Both the position numbers and the translations under genes were made by a program. The notes beneath the pieces are model-generated. The model made no database searches and was not told the DNA's origin. It worked only from the letters and a program-made list of their open reading frames with translations. Of a DNA stretch of 64,000 nt, positions 34,231-43,154 are shown in pieces (the first letter of the stretch is position 1; each line of letters begins with the position of its first letter). This DNA comes from Mediterraneibacter agrestimuris (GTDB lineage: Bacteria; Bacillota; Clostridia; Lachnospirales; Lachnospiraceae): positions 62,001-126,000 of the forward strand of contig NZ_CALPDG010000006.1 of NCBI RefSeq assembly GCF_943193195.1. The letters are read 5' to 3'.

Positions 34231-35505
34231 CTACACAAGTTCTGCAATTCTTGAAACACCTACAAAGATTTCTGATATCTTAAACCAGGTGCGAAAGTCA
34301 ACCGTTCCTGTCTGTGGAAGCCCAAATACAGATTGAAACACCCGGACAGCTTCAGCAGTTGCCGGACCATAAATCCCATCTGCCTGAATCTTGGGAATCT
34401 TGGGATAAGCCCCCGCAATCACATTTAACTGTTCCTGCATCTGCCGTACCTTTTCTCCGCGTGAGCCGATTTCCAACGTGTATCCCGGCCATGAGGACGG
34501 TACACCCGATATCTCCGGCGCTGTATTGATGTACATATTATCACCATAATAATACCGGAGAATCTCAATGGTACTGTAGCCTTGTTCGCCTAAAGACATG
34601 GACCCCCACTGTGTCATCCAGTCAGGGCACTGGACACGCCTTCCGTCACAATACTGTGTCAAAATCGGCTGGCGTACATTCGGTCTGGACAGATAATTCC
34701 CATACAACTCATCCACAACAGCAGAGATAGTATCATAAATGTTCCGTTCTGGTATCCATTTATGGTCAAATGCTGTAGAAGAAGTAATTGTGAAATCATA
34801 CCCTTTGTTCCTGTACCATTCTGTATAAACCCGGTTCAGTGTAAAAGACATAATTGCCAGCACATTTGCCCGGATGGTATTCTCCGGCCATGTGGCATAA
34901 ATCTCACTGGATGCTACATTTTTGATGTAATCTTTGTACTTCACATAGTAATTTCTTGCAGTCGTATCCCTCGGAGAACCATCATGGACTACTATATATT
35001 CCGGCACAACCACACGGCTCAATACAATTTCTCCTGTCTCATTGGTCGGTTTAATCTCATCCTCGGCAATCTTCGGCGGATACTCCTCATATAAGGTATG
35101 CCCCGGAATCACAAAAATATCTGTCTCCCCTTCCGGATTAAGCGGACGAAGACGGACATTTTGAATTGCCGTCACTTCAGGAAGAAGCTCCGTTCCTGCA
35201 ATACTCATATTCTCAAATCCCGGCGCACTGATATTCAGCGTATACTCTGAATACGGCTGTGATTCAATCGCCGGATCAAGACTATATTCCAATGGCGGAG
35301 TATCTAATTCAATTTCCTCCGCCAGCCCGGAGCTGTCCGTCTTTAATTGTTCTAATGTACTGTTAGGGACTCCCGTATAAGAAATAGAAATGGTTGCATC
35401 TGCAACCGGATAAGAAGTAATCTCCGATGTAACAGCAATGCGGAGCTTGCCTTTGTCAACTCCCGGATTTCTGTTGTCTGTTTGTGTTGCCTGCACAATA
35501 TTCAT
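34231..35505 (-). CDS. sleC: Spore cortex-lytic enzyme SleC
   Basis: A 424-aa germination lysin. The N-terminal 120 residues are the pre/pro region (beta-sandwich; TSEITSYPVADATISISYTG), residues about 165-325 the SpoIID-like catalytic domain (VPEYIVVHDGSPRDTTARNY; KNVASSEIYATWPENTIRAN; QYCDGRRVQCPDWMTQWGS), and residues 345-420 a C-terminal peptidoglycan-binding domain (LEIGSRGEKVRQMQ; DGIYGPATAEAVRVFQ). In Clostridia SleC is stored as a zymogen and activated by Csp proteases to degrade cortex. A sigma-K-type -10 element lies 33 bases upstream. Its presence shows a spore former. Confidence 0.94.
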   Translation of the reverse strand: MNIVQATQTDNRNPGVDKGKLRIAVTSEITSYPVADATISISYTGVPNSTLEQLKTDSSGLAEEIELDTPPLEYSLDPAIESQPYSEYTLNISAPGFENMSIAGTELLPEVTAIQNVRLRPLNPEGETDIFVIPGHTLYEEYPPKIAEDEIKPTNETGEIVLSRVVVPEYIVVHDGSPRDTTARNYYVKYKDYIKNVASSEIYATWPENTIRANVLAIMSFTLNRVYTEWYRNKGYDFTITSSTAFDHKWIPERNIYDTISAVVDELYGNYLSRPNVRQPILTQYCDGRRVQCPDWMTQWGSMSLGEQGYSTIEILRYYYGDNMYINTAPEISGVPSSWPGYTLEIGSRGEKVRQMQEQLNVIAGAYPKIPKIQADGIYGPATAEAVRVFQSVFGLPQTGTVDFRTWFKISEIFVGVSRIAELV

Positions 35506-35537
35506 AAATGTACTATCCCTCGATAAAAACTCACTAT

Positions 35538-35546
35538 TACTATATG
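35538..35546 (-). promoter_or_regulatory. Sigma-K/sigma-E-like -10 element before sleC
   Basis: Minus strand reads CATATAGTA, matching the CATANNNTA -10 of mother-cell sigma factors, 33-41 bases before the sleC ATG. A clear -35 is not evident. No good sigma-A promoter is seen here. Confidence 0.5.
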
Positions 35547-35587
35547 CAGATAATTCTCAAAAGATTAAAAAGATGATGATGCTAACT

Positions 35588-35767
35588 CTATTTACGGAGA
35601 TTTTTACGATCTGATAGTAACTTCTCCCTTTCTTCGCAATCCATCTTCACAAAATCAGTAAATTCCACATCTACTTCATACATCGGTTCCCCGCAGCAGA
35701 ACGCACGGTTCTGTTGGTTCGTATATTGGTATTTTTTACATTTAATACAATAAAACACACGCATCAT
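35588..35767 (-). CDS. Small zinc-ribbon-like protein (59 aa)
   Basis: A 59-aa product MMRVFYCIKCKKYQY...; Cys7 and Cys10 (CIKC) plus Cys24-Cys25 (FCCGEPMYEV) give a possible four-cysteine zinc ribbon, followed by a charged helix (DCEEREKLLSDRKN). GGAGG lies 10 bases before the first of two adjacent ATGs. Lies between rseP and sleC on the same strand. Function unknown. Confidence 0.65.
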   Translation of the reverse strand: MMRVFYCIKCKKYQYTNQQNRAFCCGEPMYEVDVEFTDFVKMDCEEREKLLSDRKNLRK

Positions 35768-35855
35768 CTGTACCGTTCCTCCTGTTATACATTATCGGAC
35801 AAAATCCACCCGCCCGAAGGGCATGTATTGCGGTGTGCCCTTGGGTATACTTTAT

Positions 35856-35885
35856 AATAGTTCAGCTTTTCAGCTGAACTATTTT
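35856..35885 (+). terminator. Hairpin with T-run at the rseP 3' end (short repeat-family member)
   Basis: AATAGTTCAGCT and AGCTGAACTATT form a 12-pair stem with TTTC loop, followed by a T-run on the plus strand, 8 bases beyond the rseP stop. The arm sequence AGTTCAGC recurs at 39890 and 53110. Confidence 0.6.
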
Positions 35886-35892
35886 TCTTCAT

Positions 35893-36927
35893 TTACAGTA
35901 TTTTCATAATATCGTTATACATTACAATTACCATCAGCACCATCAGTGCCACAAATCCGGCAAAGTGTACCATACCTTCCTTCTCCGGCGAAATCCGTTT
36001 GCCGCGGATTGCCTCTAAAATCAGGAATACAAGCCTTCCCCCATCCAGCGCCGGAATCGGAAGCAGATTCAGAATTCCCAGGTTGGCAGTAATAAGAATA
36101 CAGAAATTCATCATGTTCAAAATTAAATTTTTGATTCCGTACTGAATTGAATTCTGATAAACATCATCCACCACGTTTACAATTCCTACCGGACCAGACA
36201 GATCTTTGATCCCTGCCTGCCCTGTCACGAGCATCTTCAAACTCTCAAACGTATAATCAATCCAATACTTTACGGTATATGCACCGTATTGTAAAGAACT
36301 GATGATTCCTGTCCTGGTACGCTCAGACGGCCCGCTGATACCCATACGCGGAAACAAATCGTTCTCTAACTGACGCGGCTCCACTATAATTGTTGTCTCT
36401 TTTCCATCTCTTAAATATGTGATTTCCATTGGTTTACTGTTCACATTTGTCAAGTTCTTTAAACTGATTTCGTCCCATAAATGAATCCGTTTTCCATCTA
36501 TTTTTGTAATCACATCTCCTTCCTGCATGCCCTGCTCTTCCGCAGAATATCCCGGTTCTACACCTGTAACTACCGGAGCAATATAACCAACCCACACCGT
36601 CATGATCACACAGAAAATCCATCCCAAAACCAGATTGAACACCGGACCCGCCACAATGACAGATATTCTTGCCCAAACAGATTTACTGTTGAAGCTTCCT
36701 TCTGACATATCTTCCACATCATCCTCACCCATCATACATGCTCCGCCGAAAGGAAGCAGTTTTAGCGAAAACTTCGTCTCTCCAATCTGTTTACCGAACA
36801 AGGTCGGTCCAAGACCGAGTGAAAATTCATCCACCCGGATTTTGTTTGCCTTGGCTAATAGAAAATGTCCCAGCTCATGAATAATGATAATCGCACTGAA
36901 CACAAAAATTGCCAATATAATACCCAT
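35893..36927 (-). CDS. rseP: Site-2 intramembrane zinc protease RseP/RasP
   Basis: A 344-aa membrane metalloprotease. HELGH at residues 17-21 in the first membrane segment binds zinc; the third ligand is in LLPIPALDGGRL near residue 300. A PDZ domain occupies residues about 115-190 (SAEEQGMQEGDVITKIDGK). It cleaves anti-sigma factors and remnant signal peptides in the membrane. It is last in the pyrH-frr-uppS-cdsA-dxr-rseP row. SD AGGTGGAAGTTGA before the ATG. Confidence 0.95.
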   Translation of the reverse strand: MGIILAIFVFSAIIIIHELGHFLLAKANKIRVDEFSLGLGPTLFGKQIGETKFSLKLLPFGGACMMGEDDVEDMSEGSFNSKSVWARISVIVAGPVFNLVLGWIFCVIMTVWVGYIAPVVTGVEPGYSAEEQGMQEGDVITKIDGKRIHLWDEISLKNLTNVNSKPMEITYLRDGKETTIIVEPRQLENDLFPRMGISGPSERTRTGIISSLQYGAYTVKYWIDYTFESLKMLVTGQAGIKDLSGPVGIVNVVDDVYQNSIQYGIKNLILNMMNFCILITANLGILNLLPIPALDGGRLVFLILEAIRGKRISPEKEGMVHFAGFVALMVLMVIVMYNDIMKIL

Positions 36928-36999
36928 TCAACTTCCACCTTTACAAGTTATTTTTTATATTCCATATACAAACATAATTCACTCATTATACCATACCAG

Positions 37000-38148
37000 T
37001 TATGAATGAACTATTGAATCAATATATGCATATACTTCCTGTTCTGTCTCCAGAATCTGTTCCAGTGATGGTTCTGCAATGTTTCTGTGCCGTTCCATAC
37101 ATTCCTGTATCAGCCCGGGAATCTGTAAATACTTAATTCTCCGGTCTAAAAACAGCGCCACTGCCTTTTCGTTTGCCGCATTCAGCACAGTCGGAAGAGA
37201 TCCGCCTGTACGCCCCGCCTGAAAAGCCAGTTTTAATCCATAAAATGTTTCCATATCCGGTTTTTCAAATGTAATCTTTGACAACGTTTGGAAGTCCAGA
37301 CGTGCTCCCGGCAGATACCGTCTCTCGGGATAATACAGAGCATACTGAATCGGAAGTTTCATATCTGGTGTTCCAAGCTCGGCAATAACCGCACCGTCCT
37401 CGTATTCCACCATAGAATGAATAATACTCTGCGGCTGTACAACAACTTCTATCTGATCCACACTGACATTAAAGAGCCATTTTGCCTCAATAACTTCCAG
37501 ACCTTTATTGACCATAGTAGAAGAATCAATCGTAATTTTCCGCCCCATTTCCCAGTTGGGATGCTTCAATGCATCCTCCACCTGAATCTGTTCCAGTTCT
37601 TCTCGTTTCTTTCCGCGGAAAGGCCCTCCTGATGCGGTCAGCAAAATCTTGTGAAGCGCTTTTTCCTGCCCTCCCTGTAAAGACTGAAAAATTGCGCTGT
37701 GTTCACTGTCCACAGGAAGAATCGAGACGCCGCATTCCTTTGCGAGCGGCATAATAATATGCCCCGCTGTCACCAGTGTTTCTTTATTGGCAAGAGCAAT
37801 ATCCTTGCCCGCTTTAATTGCTTCAATAGTGGGACGTATTCCGATCATTCCTACAATTGCTGTGACAAGGATTTCTGCTTCCGGCATCACTGCCGCTTCC
37901 AGAAGCCCATCCATACCGGATACAATTTTCACATCCAGATCACGTACATTTTCTCGAAGCTCTTTTGCCTTTTCTTCTGTCCAGACTGCGATAAGCTTCG
38001 GATGAAACTCCCGAATCTGCTCTTCCAAAAGTCTGATATTATTACCTGCTGCTAGAGCCAGTACCTCGATATCCCCATTTTCTCTAACTACTTCCAGAGT
38101 CTGTGTACCAATGGAACCGGTAGAACCTAATATTGTTATCTTTTTCAT
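37000..38148 (-). CDS. dxr: 1-deoxy-D-xylulose 5-phosphate reductoisomerase
   Basis: A 382-aa enzyme for the second step of the MEP isoprenoid pathway. Seen: NADPH motif GSTGSIGTQT, ALANKETLVTAG, PVDSEHSAIFQ, TASGGPFRGK and HPNWEMGRKITIDSSTMVNK, carrying the metal-binding Asp/Glu and catalytic loop residues. SD GAGGAAAGAAT. Supplies IPP to uppS two genes upstream. Confidence 0.96.
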   Translation of the reverse strand: MKKITILGSTGSIGTQTLEVVRENGDIEVLALAAGNNIRLLEEQIREFHPKLIAVWTEEKAKELRENVRDLDVKIVSGMDGLLEAAVMPEAEILVTAIVGMIGIRPTIEAIKAGKDIALANKETLVTAGHIIMPLAKECGVSILPVDSEHSAIFQSLQGGQEKALHKILLTASGGPFRGKKREELEQIQVEDALKHPNWEMGRKITIDSSTMVNKGLEVIEAKWLFNVSVDQIEVVVQPQSIIHSMVEYEDGAVIAELGTPDMKLPIQYALYYPERRYLPGARLDFQTLSKITFEKPDMETFYGLKLAFQAGRTGGSLPTVLNAANEKAVALFLDRRIKYLQIPGLIQECMERHRNIAEPSLEQILETEQEVYAYIDSIVHS

Positions 38149-38221
38149 ATTCTTTCCTCTTTTATCTTATGCTTTCTATTATGAAAACCATTCCCATTTC
38201 TTCTAAATGAAGCAATTCTTT

Positions 38222-39040
38222 CTACAAAAGCATTGCAAGATAATAAATAATCGGCGCCGTGAAAATGACGCTGTCAAAACGGTCCAGAATCCCGCCATGT
38301 CCAGGAATCAATCTGCCGTAATCTTTGATATTGTAATTTCGCTTAATCGCAGATGCAGCCAAATCTCCTATCTGGGAGATTGCGCCGCCAATTCCGCCGA
38401 TGACTGCAAATTCTACTGCTGACACTCCTGCACCGCCCCAATGGTTAATTGCCAGTGCATACAGCGCTCCTATCAGAGCCGCTCCTGCAATCCCCCCGAT
38501 TCCGCCTTCTACAGATTTCTTCGGACTCAACACCGGAGCCATCTTATGTCTGCCGATCAGCATACCTACACAGTATGCACAAGTATCACATCCCCATGCA
38601 CAGATAAATACCAGCCAGACTGTAAAAACACCGCCCGGCAGAAGCCGAATCTGATAAATATAGGACAACATCACTGCCACATAGAAAAATCCAAAAAACA
38701 CCGCCATCACCTGACTTGGATGATATTTCGGATAAGCAAACACCATCACTGCCATCAGACAAATTAAAAATGACATAAACAGCATAATACACCAGTAGGT
38801 CAGTTCTCCCGGCAAGGTACCTATTGCTTTGACAAGCAGCAAAGCATAATACAAAAGGCCAAAAACATATCCCGCCATGCCAAGGGGTTTGTTTTCTACG
38901 TGAAACACCTGATATAATTCTCTTAGTCCAATCATACTGATTGCCGCCACGGTCACAAACAGAACCGGTCCGCCCATGATCAGCGTAATCAGTGCAATGA
39001 TTACAAGTAGTATTCCACTCAACAGTCTTGTTTTAAACAT
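38222..39040 (-). CDS. cdsA: Phosphatidate cytidylyltransferase
   Basis: A 272-aa membrane enzyme making CDP-diacylglycerol. About eight hydrophobic segments; the C-terminal signature SAIKRNYNIKDYGRLIPGHGGILDRFDS is the CDP-alcohol-forming motif with its Asp residues. The ATG overlaps the uppS stop by 8 bases. Confidence 0.95.
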   Translation of the reverse strand: MFKTRLLSGILLVIIALITLIMGGPVLFVTVAAISMIGLRELYQVFHVENKPLGMAGYVFGLLYYALLLVKAIGTLPGELTYWCIMLFMSFLICLMAVMVFAYPKYHPSQVMAVFFGFFYVAVMLSYIYQIRLLPGGVFTVWLVFICAWGCDTCAYCVGMLIGRHKMAPVLSPKKSVEGGIGGIAGAALIGALYALAINHWGGAGVSAVEFAVIGGIGGAISQIGDLAASAIKRNYNIKDYGRLIPGHGGILDRFDSVIFTAPIIYYLAMLL

Positions 39041-39749
39041 CCTGTTCCTCCTTTATACCGCCGAAACGTCTATCTCTGCTGTTATAATATTCAATCGCTC
39101 TGGCCAATTCTTCCTTTGTAAAATCCGGCCATGGAATATCTGTAAAATAAAATTCTGAATATGCAAGCTGCCACAAAAGGTAATTGGACAGCCGCTGCTC
39201 GCCGCTTGTACGGATCAATAAATCTGGATCAGGAATCTCTGCTGTATCCAGATATGACTCATACCGTTTTTCATCAATCTCATCCGGCGCCACCTTACCA
39301 TCTGCACAGTCTTTTGCCAAAGCCCGTGCTGCGCGCACTATCTCATCCCTGCTGCCATAATTTAATGCAATGGTAAAATTCAGACCATTGTTATTCCTGC
39401 TCGCCTCTTCCAGTTCCTCAATCCGGTTTCTGATATCGTCATCCAAAGCTGATTTGTCACCGATAACGCGTACCTTCATATCATTTTTTGCAGCTGTTTT
39501 TAAACAAGTCTTCATATAATTACGGAGCAGTTTCATCAATGCATCTACTTCCGACTGCGGACGGTTCCAGTTCTCGGTGGAAAATGCATAAACCGTCAGA
39601 TATTTGATTCCCATCCTCCACGCTTCCTCACAGATACGCTCCACATTTTTGCTTCCCTGGGCGTGACCATAATTTCTCGGCATTCCCTTCGCCTTCGCCC
39701 AGCGTCCATTACCATCCAAAATAATTGCAATATGCTGCGGTACATTCAT
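39033..39749 (-). CDS. uppS: Undecaprenyl diphosphate synthase
   Basis: A 238-aa cis-prenyltransferase giving the C55 lipid carrier for wall synthesis. Motif HIAIILDGNGRWAKAKG with catalytic Asp12, YLTVYAFSTENW, and RTSGEQRLSNYLLWQ. I start at the ATG at 39749 (GAGGAGG 12 bases upstream, rather long); the longer frame from 39779 includes the SD itself and is unlikely. Confidence 0.95.
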   Translation of the reverse strand: MNVPQHIAIILDGNGRWAKAKGMPRNYGHAQGSKNVERICEEAWRMGIKYLTVYAFSTENWNRPQSEVDALMKLLRNYMKTCLKTAAKNDMKVRVIGDKSALDDDIRNRIEELEEASRNNNGLNFTIALNYGSRDEIVRAARALAKDCADGKVAPDEIDEKRYESYLDTAEIPDPDLLIRTSGEQRLSNYLLWQLAYSEFYFTDIPWPDFTKEELARAIEYYNSRDRRFGGIKEEQDV

Positions 39750-39835
39750 TTGTATTACATACCTCCTCGTTATGAGCACTTAGGTCTTTCACGAACCTAT
39801 CAGCCGACCCGTTATATTATAAATATTAACGTGCG

Positions 39836-39858
39836 AAAAGGGGACTCTAAGGTCCCCT
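39836..39858 (-). terminator. Hairpin terminator between frr and uppS
   Basis: On the minus strand GGGGAC-CTTAGA-GTCCCC-TTTT. It could reduce read-through from pyrH-frr into uppS. Confidence 0.7.
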
Positions 39859-39889
39859 CCTTATTTCTCATGACTCTTAGACAGTCATT

Positions 39890-39919
39890 TAACAGTTCAG
39901 CCTTCTGGCTGAATTGTTA
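39890..39919. repeat. Short hairpin repeat starting in the frr stop codon
   Basis: TAACAGTTCAGCC-TTCT-GGCTGAATTGTTA: 13 pairs (one G-U). The right arm includes the frr stop codon. Same arms as the hairpin at 53110 and as the outer arms of the long repeat at 30181. Confidence 0.7.
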
Positions 39920-40468
39920 CACAGTCATAACTTCTTTTGTCTTAGCCTCTACTGTCTTATCTACTTCCTTGATATACTTATCTGTCATCTTCTGAAGCTG
40001 GTCTTCCAAATCCTTAATTCCATCTTCAGAAATCTCACCGCCTTTTAATTTCTTAAAAGCATCGTTGCCATCACGGCGGATATTGCGGATTGCAACCTTC
40101 GCTGCCTCACCCTTTTTCTTAACATCCTTTGCCAGTTCTTTTCTTCGTTCCTCGGTAAGTTCCGGGAAGATCAGCCGTATGGCAGAACCATCGTTAGTCG
40201 GGTTGATCCCAAGATCAGATACAAGGATTGCTTTCTCTATTACCTTCAGCATGTTCTTCTCCCATGGCGCAATCTGAATCATACGTGCTTCCGGAACAGA
40301 TACATTAGCCACCTGTTGGATTGGTGTCGGCGTTCCATAATAGTCTACCACAATTCTATCCAACACATGCGGATTGGCGCGTCCGGCGCGAATTGTCCCC
40401 AGTTCGCTGCCTAAGCTGCTCATTGTCTTTGTCATCTTTTCATCATATACTTTTAATTTCTCATCCAT
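39917..40468 (-). CDS. frr: Ribosome recycling factor
   Basis: A 183-aa protein that splits post-termination ribosomes with EF-G. Three-helix body and hinge sequences are clear: RAGRANPHVLDRIVVDYYGTPTP, PWEKNMLKVIEKAI, NDGSAIRLIFPELTEERRKEL and KAKEGEAAKVAIRNIRRD-like helix. SD GGAGGACAGCAAC. Follows pyrH by 35 bases. Confidence 0.97.
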   Translation of the reverse strand: MDEKLKVYDEKMTKTMSSLGSELGTIRAGRANPHVLDRIVVDYYGTPTPIQQVANVSVPEARMIQIAPWEKNMLKVIEKAILVSDLGINPTNDGSAIRLIFPELTEERRKELAKDVKKKGEAAKVAIRNIRRDGNDAFKKLKGGEISEDGIKDLEDQLQKMTDKYIKEVDKTVEAKTKEVMTV

Positions 40469-40503
40469 GTTGCTGTCCTCCTGATTCTTAAAAAATCTAT
40501 TTA

Positions 40504-41199
40504 TTATACCGTTACTTTGGTTCCGGTAAATGTACCACTCATTGTCTCTACAATACTGTTCTCTTCATTAAGTCCAAATACAAGCATCGGCATCTTATTC
40601 TCCAGACAGAGAATAGATGCTGTCAGATCCACTGCTGCCAGCTTCTGATCGATCACTTTCTGAATGGAAATCTCGTCATACTTCTTCGCTGCCGGATTCA
40701 CCTTTGGGTCGCTGTCATAAATACCGTCAATGGCTTTTGCAAGCAACATTGCATCCGCCTCTATTTCAATTGCACGAAGTACGGCGCCTGTATCTGTTGA
40801 GAAGTACGGATGTCCGGTTCCGCCTGCAAAAAAAATTACCTTTCCTGTTTCAAGCGCCTCCACAGCAGCATCCTTTGAAAACAGACTGGTAAATGCACCG
40901 CATGTAAACGGTGTAAAAATCTCTGTTTTCATTCCCACATGTCTGAAAATATCAGAAACATAGATACAGTTCATCACCGTTGCCAGCATTCCAATCTGAT
41001 CCGCCTTCGTACGGTCGATCGTCTCACTTGTACGCCCTCTCCAGAAATTGCCGCCGCCTGTTACGATCGCAACTTGAATTCCGTCATCCACAAGCTTCTT
41101 CACCTGTTCAGCCACACCGATACAGGTTGCTTCGTCAAATCCTGTTTTCTTATCTCCCGCAAGAGCTTCTCCGCTTAACTTCAGCAATACTCTTTTCAT
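40504..41199 (-). CDS. pyrH: Uridylate kinase
   Basis: A 231-aa UMP kinase of the amino acid kinase family. Seen: RVLLKLSGEALAG, VTGGGNFWRGR, DQIGMLATVMNC and FAGGTGHPYFSTDTGAVLRA. Makes UDP for pyrimidine nucleotides. First gene of the pyrH-frr row; SD GGAGGAACAAAACGAT. Confidence 0.97.
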   Translation of the reverse strand: MKRVLLKLSGEALAGDKKTGFDEATCIGVAEQVKKLVDDGIQVAIVTGGGNFWRGRTSETIDRTKADQIGMLATVMNCIYVSDIFRHVGMKTEIFTPFTCGAFTSLFSKDAAVEALETGKVIFFAGGTGHPYFSTDTGAVLRAIEIEADAMLLAKAIDGIYDSDPKVNPAAKKYDEISIQKVIDQKLAAVDLTASILCLENKMPMLVFGLNEENSIVETMSGTFTGTKVTV

Positions 41200-41255
41200 A
41201 TCGTTTTGTTCCTCCGTCTGTCGTCTCTGTCATGTACATCTCATTATCATACAAT

Positions 41256-42824
41256 CTAAAATGAAGTATAACATAACTTTTCCATTTTGTCATGTATATA
41301 TCCCACATCTCTTTCATCTGTCATGGTGGTCAGTACATCTCCTGCCAGCAGCCGTGTTCTCCCTTTCGGAATCATTTCGTTTCCATTTCTCTCAAGCGCC
41401 ACCAGAAGACAGTTATCCGGCCATGTAATCTCATGTACACATCGTCCTTCTAACACCGAATCTCCCATAATGACAAATGTACTCAACACCTTTTGCCGCC
41501 CAGCTTTCGGTTCTGTTTCCACATTTTTCTGCTTCTGTAAAATCCGTTCCAGGAGACTTTCATAAATCGGGTCGGAATGTAGAAGTGTTGCCGCAATATA
41601 TGCAGTCACCGACACGATACTTAAAGACAACATCTGACTGACTGAACCAGACATTTCAAAAAGCAAGATAATTCCCGTAATCGGCGCACGCACAATGGCT
41701 GTAAAAAATCCTGCCATAGCAAGCAGTACAAAGTTGTTGATATACATTTCCGGAAGACCGAAAAAATTCACACCTGCCATTGCAAATATTCCTCCAATCA
41801 ACGCTCCCAGAATCAGCAATGGAAAGAAAATCCCTCCCGGCGCACCGGAACCGAAGCTGACTGCTGAGAATAAGAACTTCACTATCAAGGCAGTAATTGC
41901 CATTTTTAAAACCATTTCGCCATCTGTCAGGGCTTCAATCAGATTATGTCTGCTGCCTAATACAGCGGGCATCACAAATCCCAGAACACCTGCTGTCAAA
42001 AAGGCAATCAGAATACGACCTGTTTCATTCAGACATTTTGGTTTCTTATATAAGTCCTGTGCTTTTAACATTGCCCAGTTATAGAAAACACCTGCAGCAC
42101 CCACAATTATCCCAAGCACTATCAGAAGCCAATAATAATTCTGGGGCAAAGAATGTTCCAGATCAAACTGGAACACCGGTTCCAGACCAATCAGGCTGGA
42201 TGCAATAAAATCCGCTGTTACTGAAGCTGTCATGACAGATATCAGAATAGACACTGAGAATCCCTTATGGATTTCCTCAACTGCAAATATAACTCCCGCC
42301 AGAGGTGCATGAAACGCTGCCGCCAGTCCTGCGCTTGCTCCGCAGGTCATCAAATACCTCTCTTCTGTTTTGCCCCTGTCCAATATCTGTGAAACACCTT
42401 TTCCTGCCATAGCCCCAAGCTGGATAGACGGTCCCTCCCGTCCCAGAGACAATCCACCCAAAAGACATAAAAAACCGCCCAAAAATTTCGCCGGAAGAAC
42501 CCGCTTCCAGTTCTGCGTTAATTTTCCTGTCACTTCTCCTTCTACCTGCGGAATCCCGCTTCCTGAAATCATTGGTTCCATTTTCACCAGTTTGCCGACA
42601 ATGACCGCAAACAGTGCCAGTACAGCAAACCACCCCAGTATAGCCAGCGGTTTCCCTTTTATATATGACAGAATTTGATTTAACCAATCCCCTGCATAAC
42701 TCAATGCAATTCGGTAAAACAGTACAACCAGACCGCCTATAATACCAACCAGAAGACCTTCCCCGATTAAAATTACGGGAAAACGTCTTGCACGCCGGAT
42801 TGTATAAGATGTATCTTTTTTCAT
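41256..42824 (-). CDS. ClC-family chloride/proton exchanger with TrkA-C domain
   Basis: A 522-aa channel-like protein. Selectivity-filter motifs: GSGIP (residues about 85-90), GREGPSIQLGA, and GSGAPGGIFFP; gating Glu sits in GREGP. The C-terminal 75 residues (SVLEGRCVHEITWPDNCLLVALERNG) form a TrkA-C/RCK-like domain that may bind a regulatory ligand. GAGAGG lies 7 bases before the ATG at 42824, which rules out the longer start. Likely an exchanger for chloride or fluoride-like ions in acid resistance. Confidence 0.93.
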   Translation of the reverse strand: MKKDTSYTIRRARRFPVILIGEGLLVGIIGGLVVLFYRIALSYAGDWLNQILSYIKGKPLAILGWFAVLALFAVIVGKLVKMEPMISGSGIPQVEGEVTGKLTQNWKRVLPAKFLGGFLCLLGGLSLGREGPSIQLGAMAGKGVSQILDRGKTEERYLMTCGASAGLAAAFHAPLAGVIFAVEEIHKGFSVSILISVMTASVTADFIASSLIGLEPVFQFDLEHSLPQNYYWLLIVLGIIVGAAGVFYNWAMLKAQDLYKKPKCLNETGRILIAFLTAGVLGFVMPAVLGSRHNLIEALTDGEMVLKMAITALIVKFLFSAVSFGSGAPGGIFFPLLILGALIGGIFAMAGVNFFGLPEMYINNFVLLAMAGFFTAIVRAPITGIILLFEMSGSVSQMLSLSIVSVTAYIAATLLHSDPIYESLLERILQKQKNVETEPKAGRQKVLSTFVIMGDSVLEGRCVHEITWPDNCLLVALERNGNEMIPKGRTRLLAGDVLTTMTDERDVGYIHDKMEKLCYTSF

Positions 42825-43154
42825 TTTACACCTCTCATTTCTCATTCTTTAACTTTGATTTTCTACCATTCATATAGCATAAGATGTATCTTTTTTCCCA
42901 TGGTATAAGTATATAACAATCTGTTGCTTTTGAATAGTATTTCCTTTTCCATAATTTCCAAAACTAACATTCGATGGTTACTGGTTAACGGTAACATGAT
43001 ATTGACATTTCTGTTTTCTTGTTTTATTATAATTATGTTTTCACGCTTTAAACAGCTAAAGTATCAAAATATTACTATAACAGATTTTATACTTTCTAAT
43101 CAGAACATCTTGTATTAGAATAAAGAACGAGAGAGATAGGGAGGTTGATTTTTT
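42825..43154. other. Divergent intergenic region with aroF promoter and palindrome
   Basis: Holds the aroF promoter (43002-43030) and, just upstream, a palindromic cluster GTTAC-TG-GTTAAC-G-GTAAC (42977-42995). The rest is AT-rich. No gene or leader peptide is evident. Confidence 0.55.
43002..43030 (+). promoter_or_regulatory. Sigma-A promoter of aroF-aroB
   Basis: Perfect TTGACA (43002-43007), 17 bases, TATTAT (43025-43030). The leader would be about 117 bases. The palindrome at 42977-42995 abuts the -35 and could be an operator. Confidence 0.75.
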
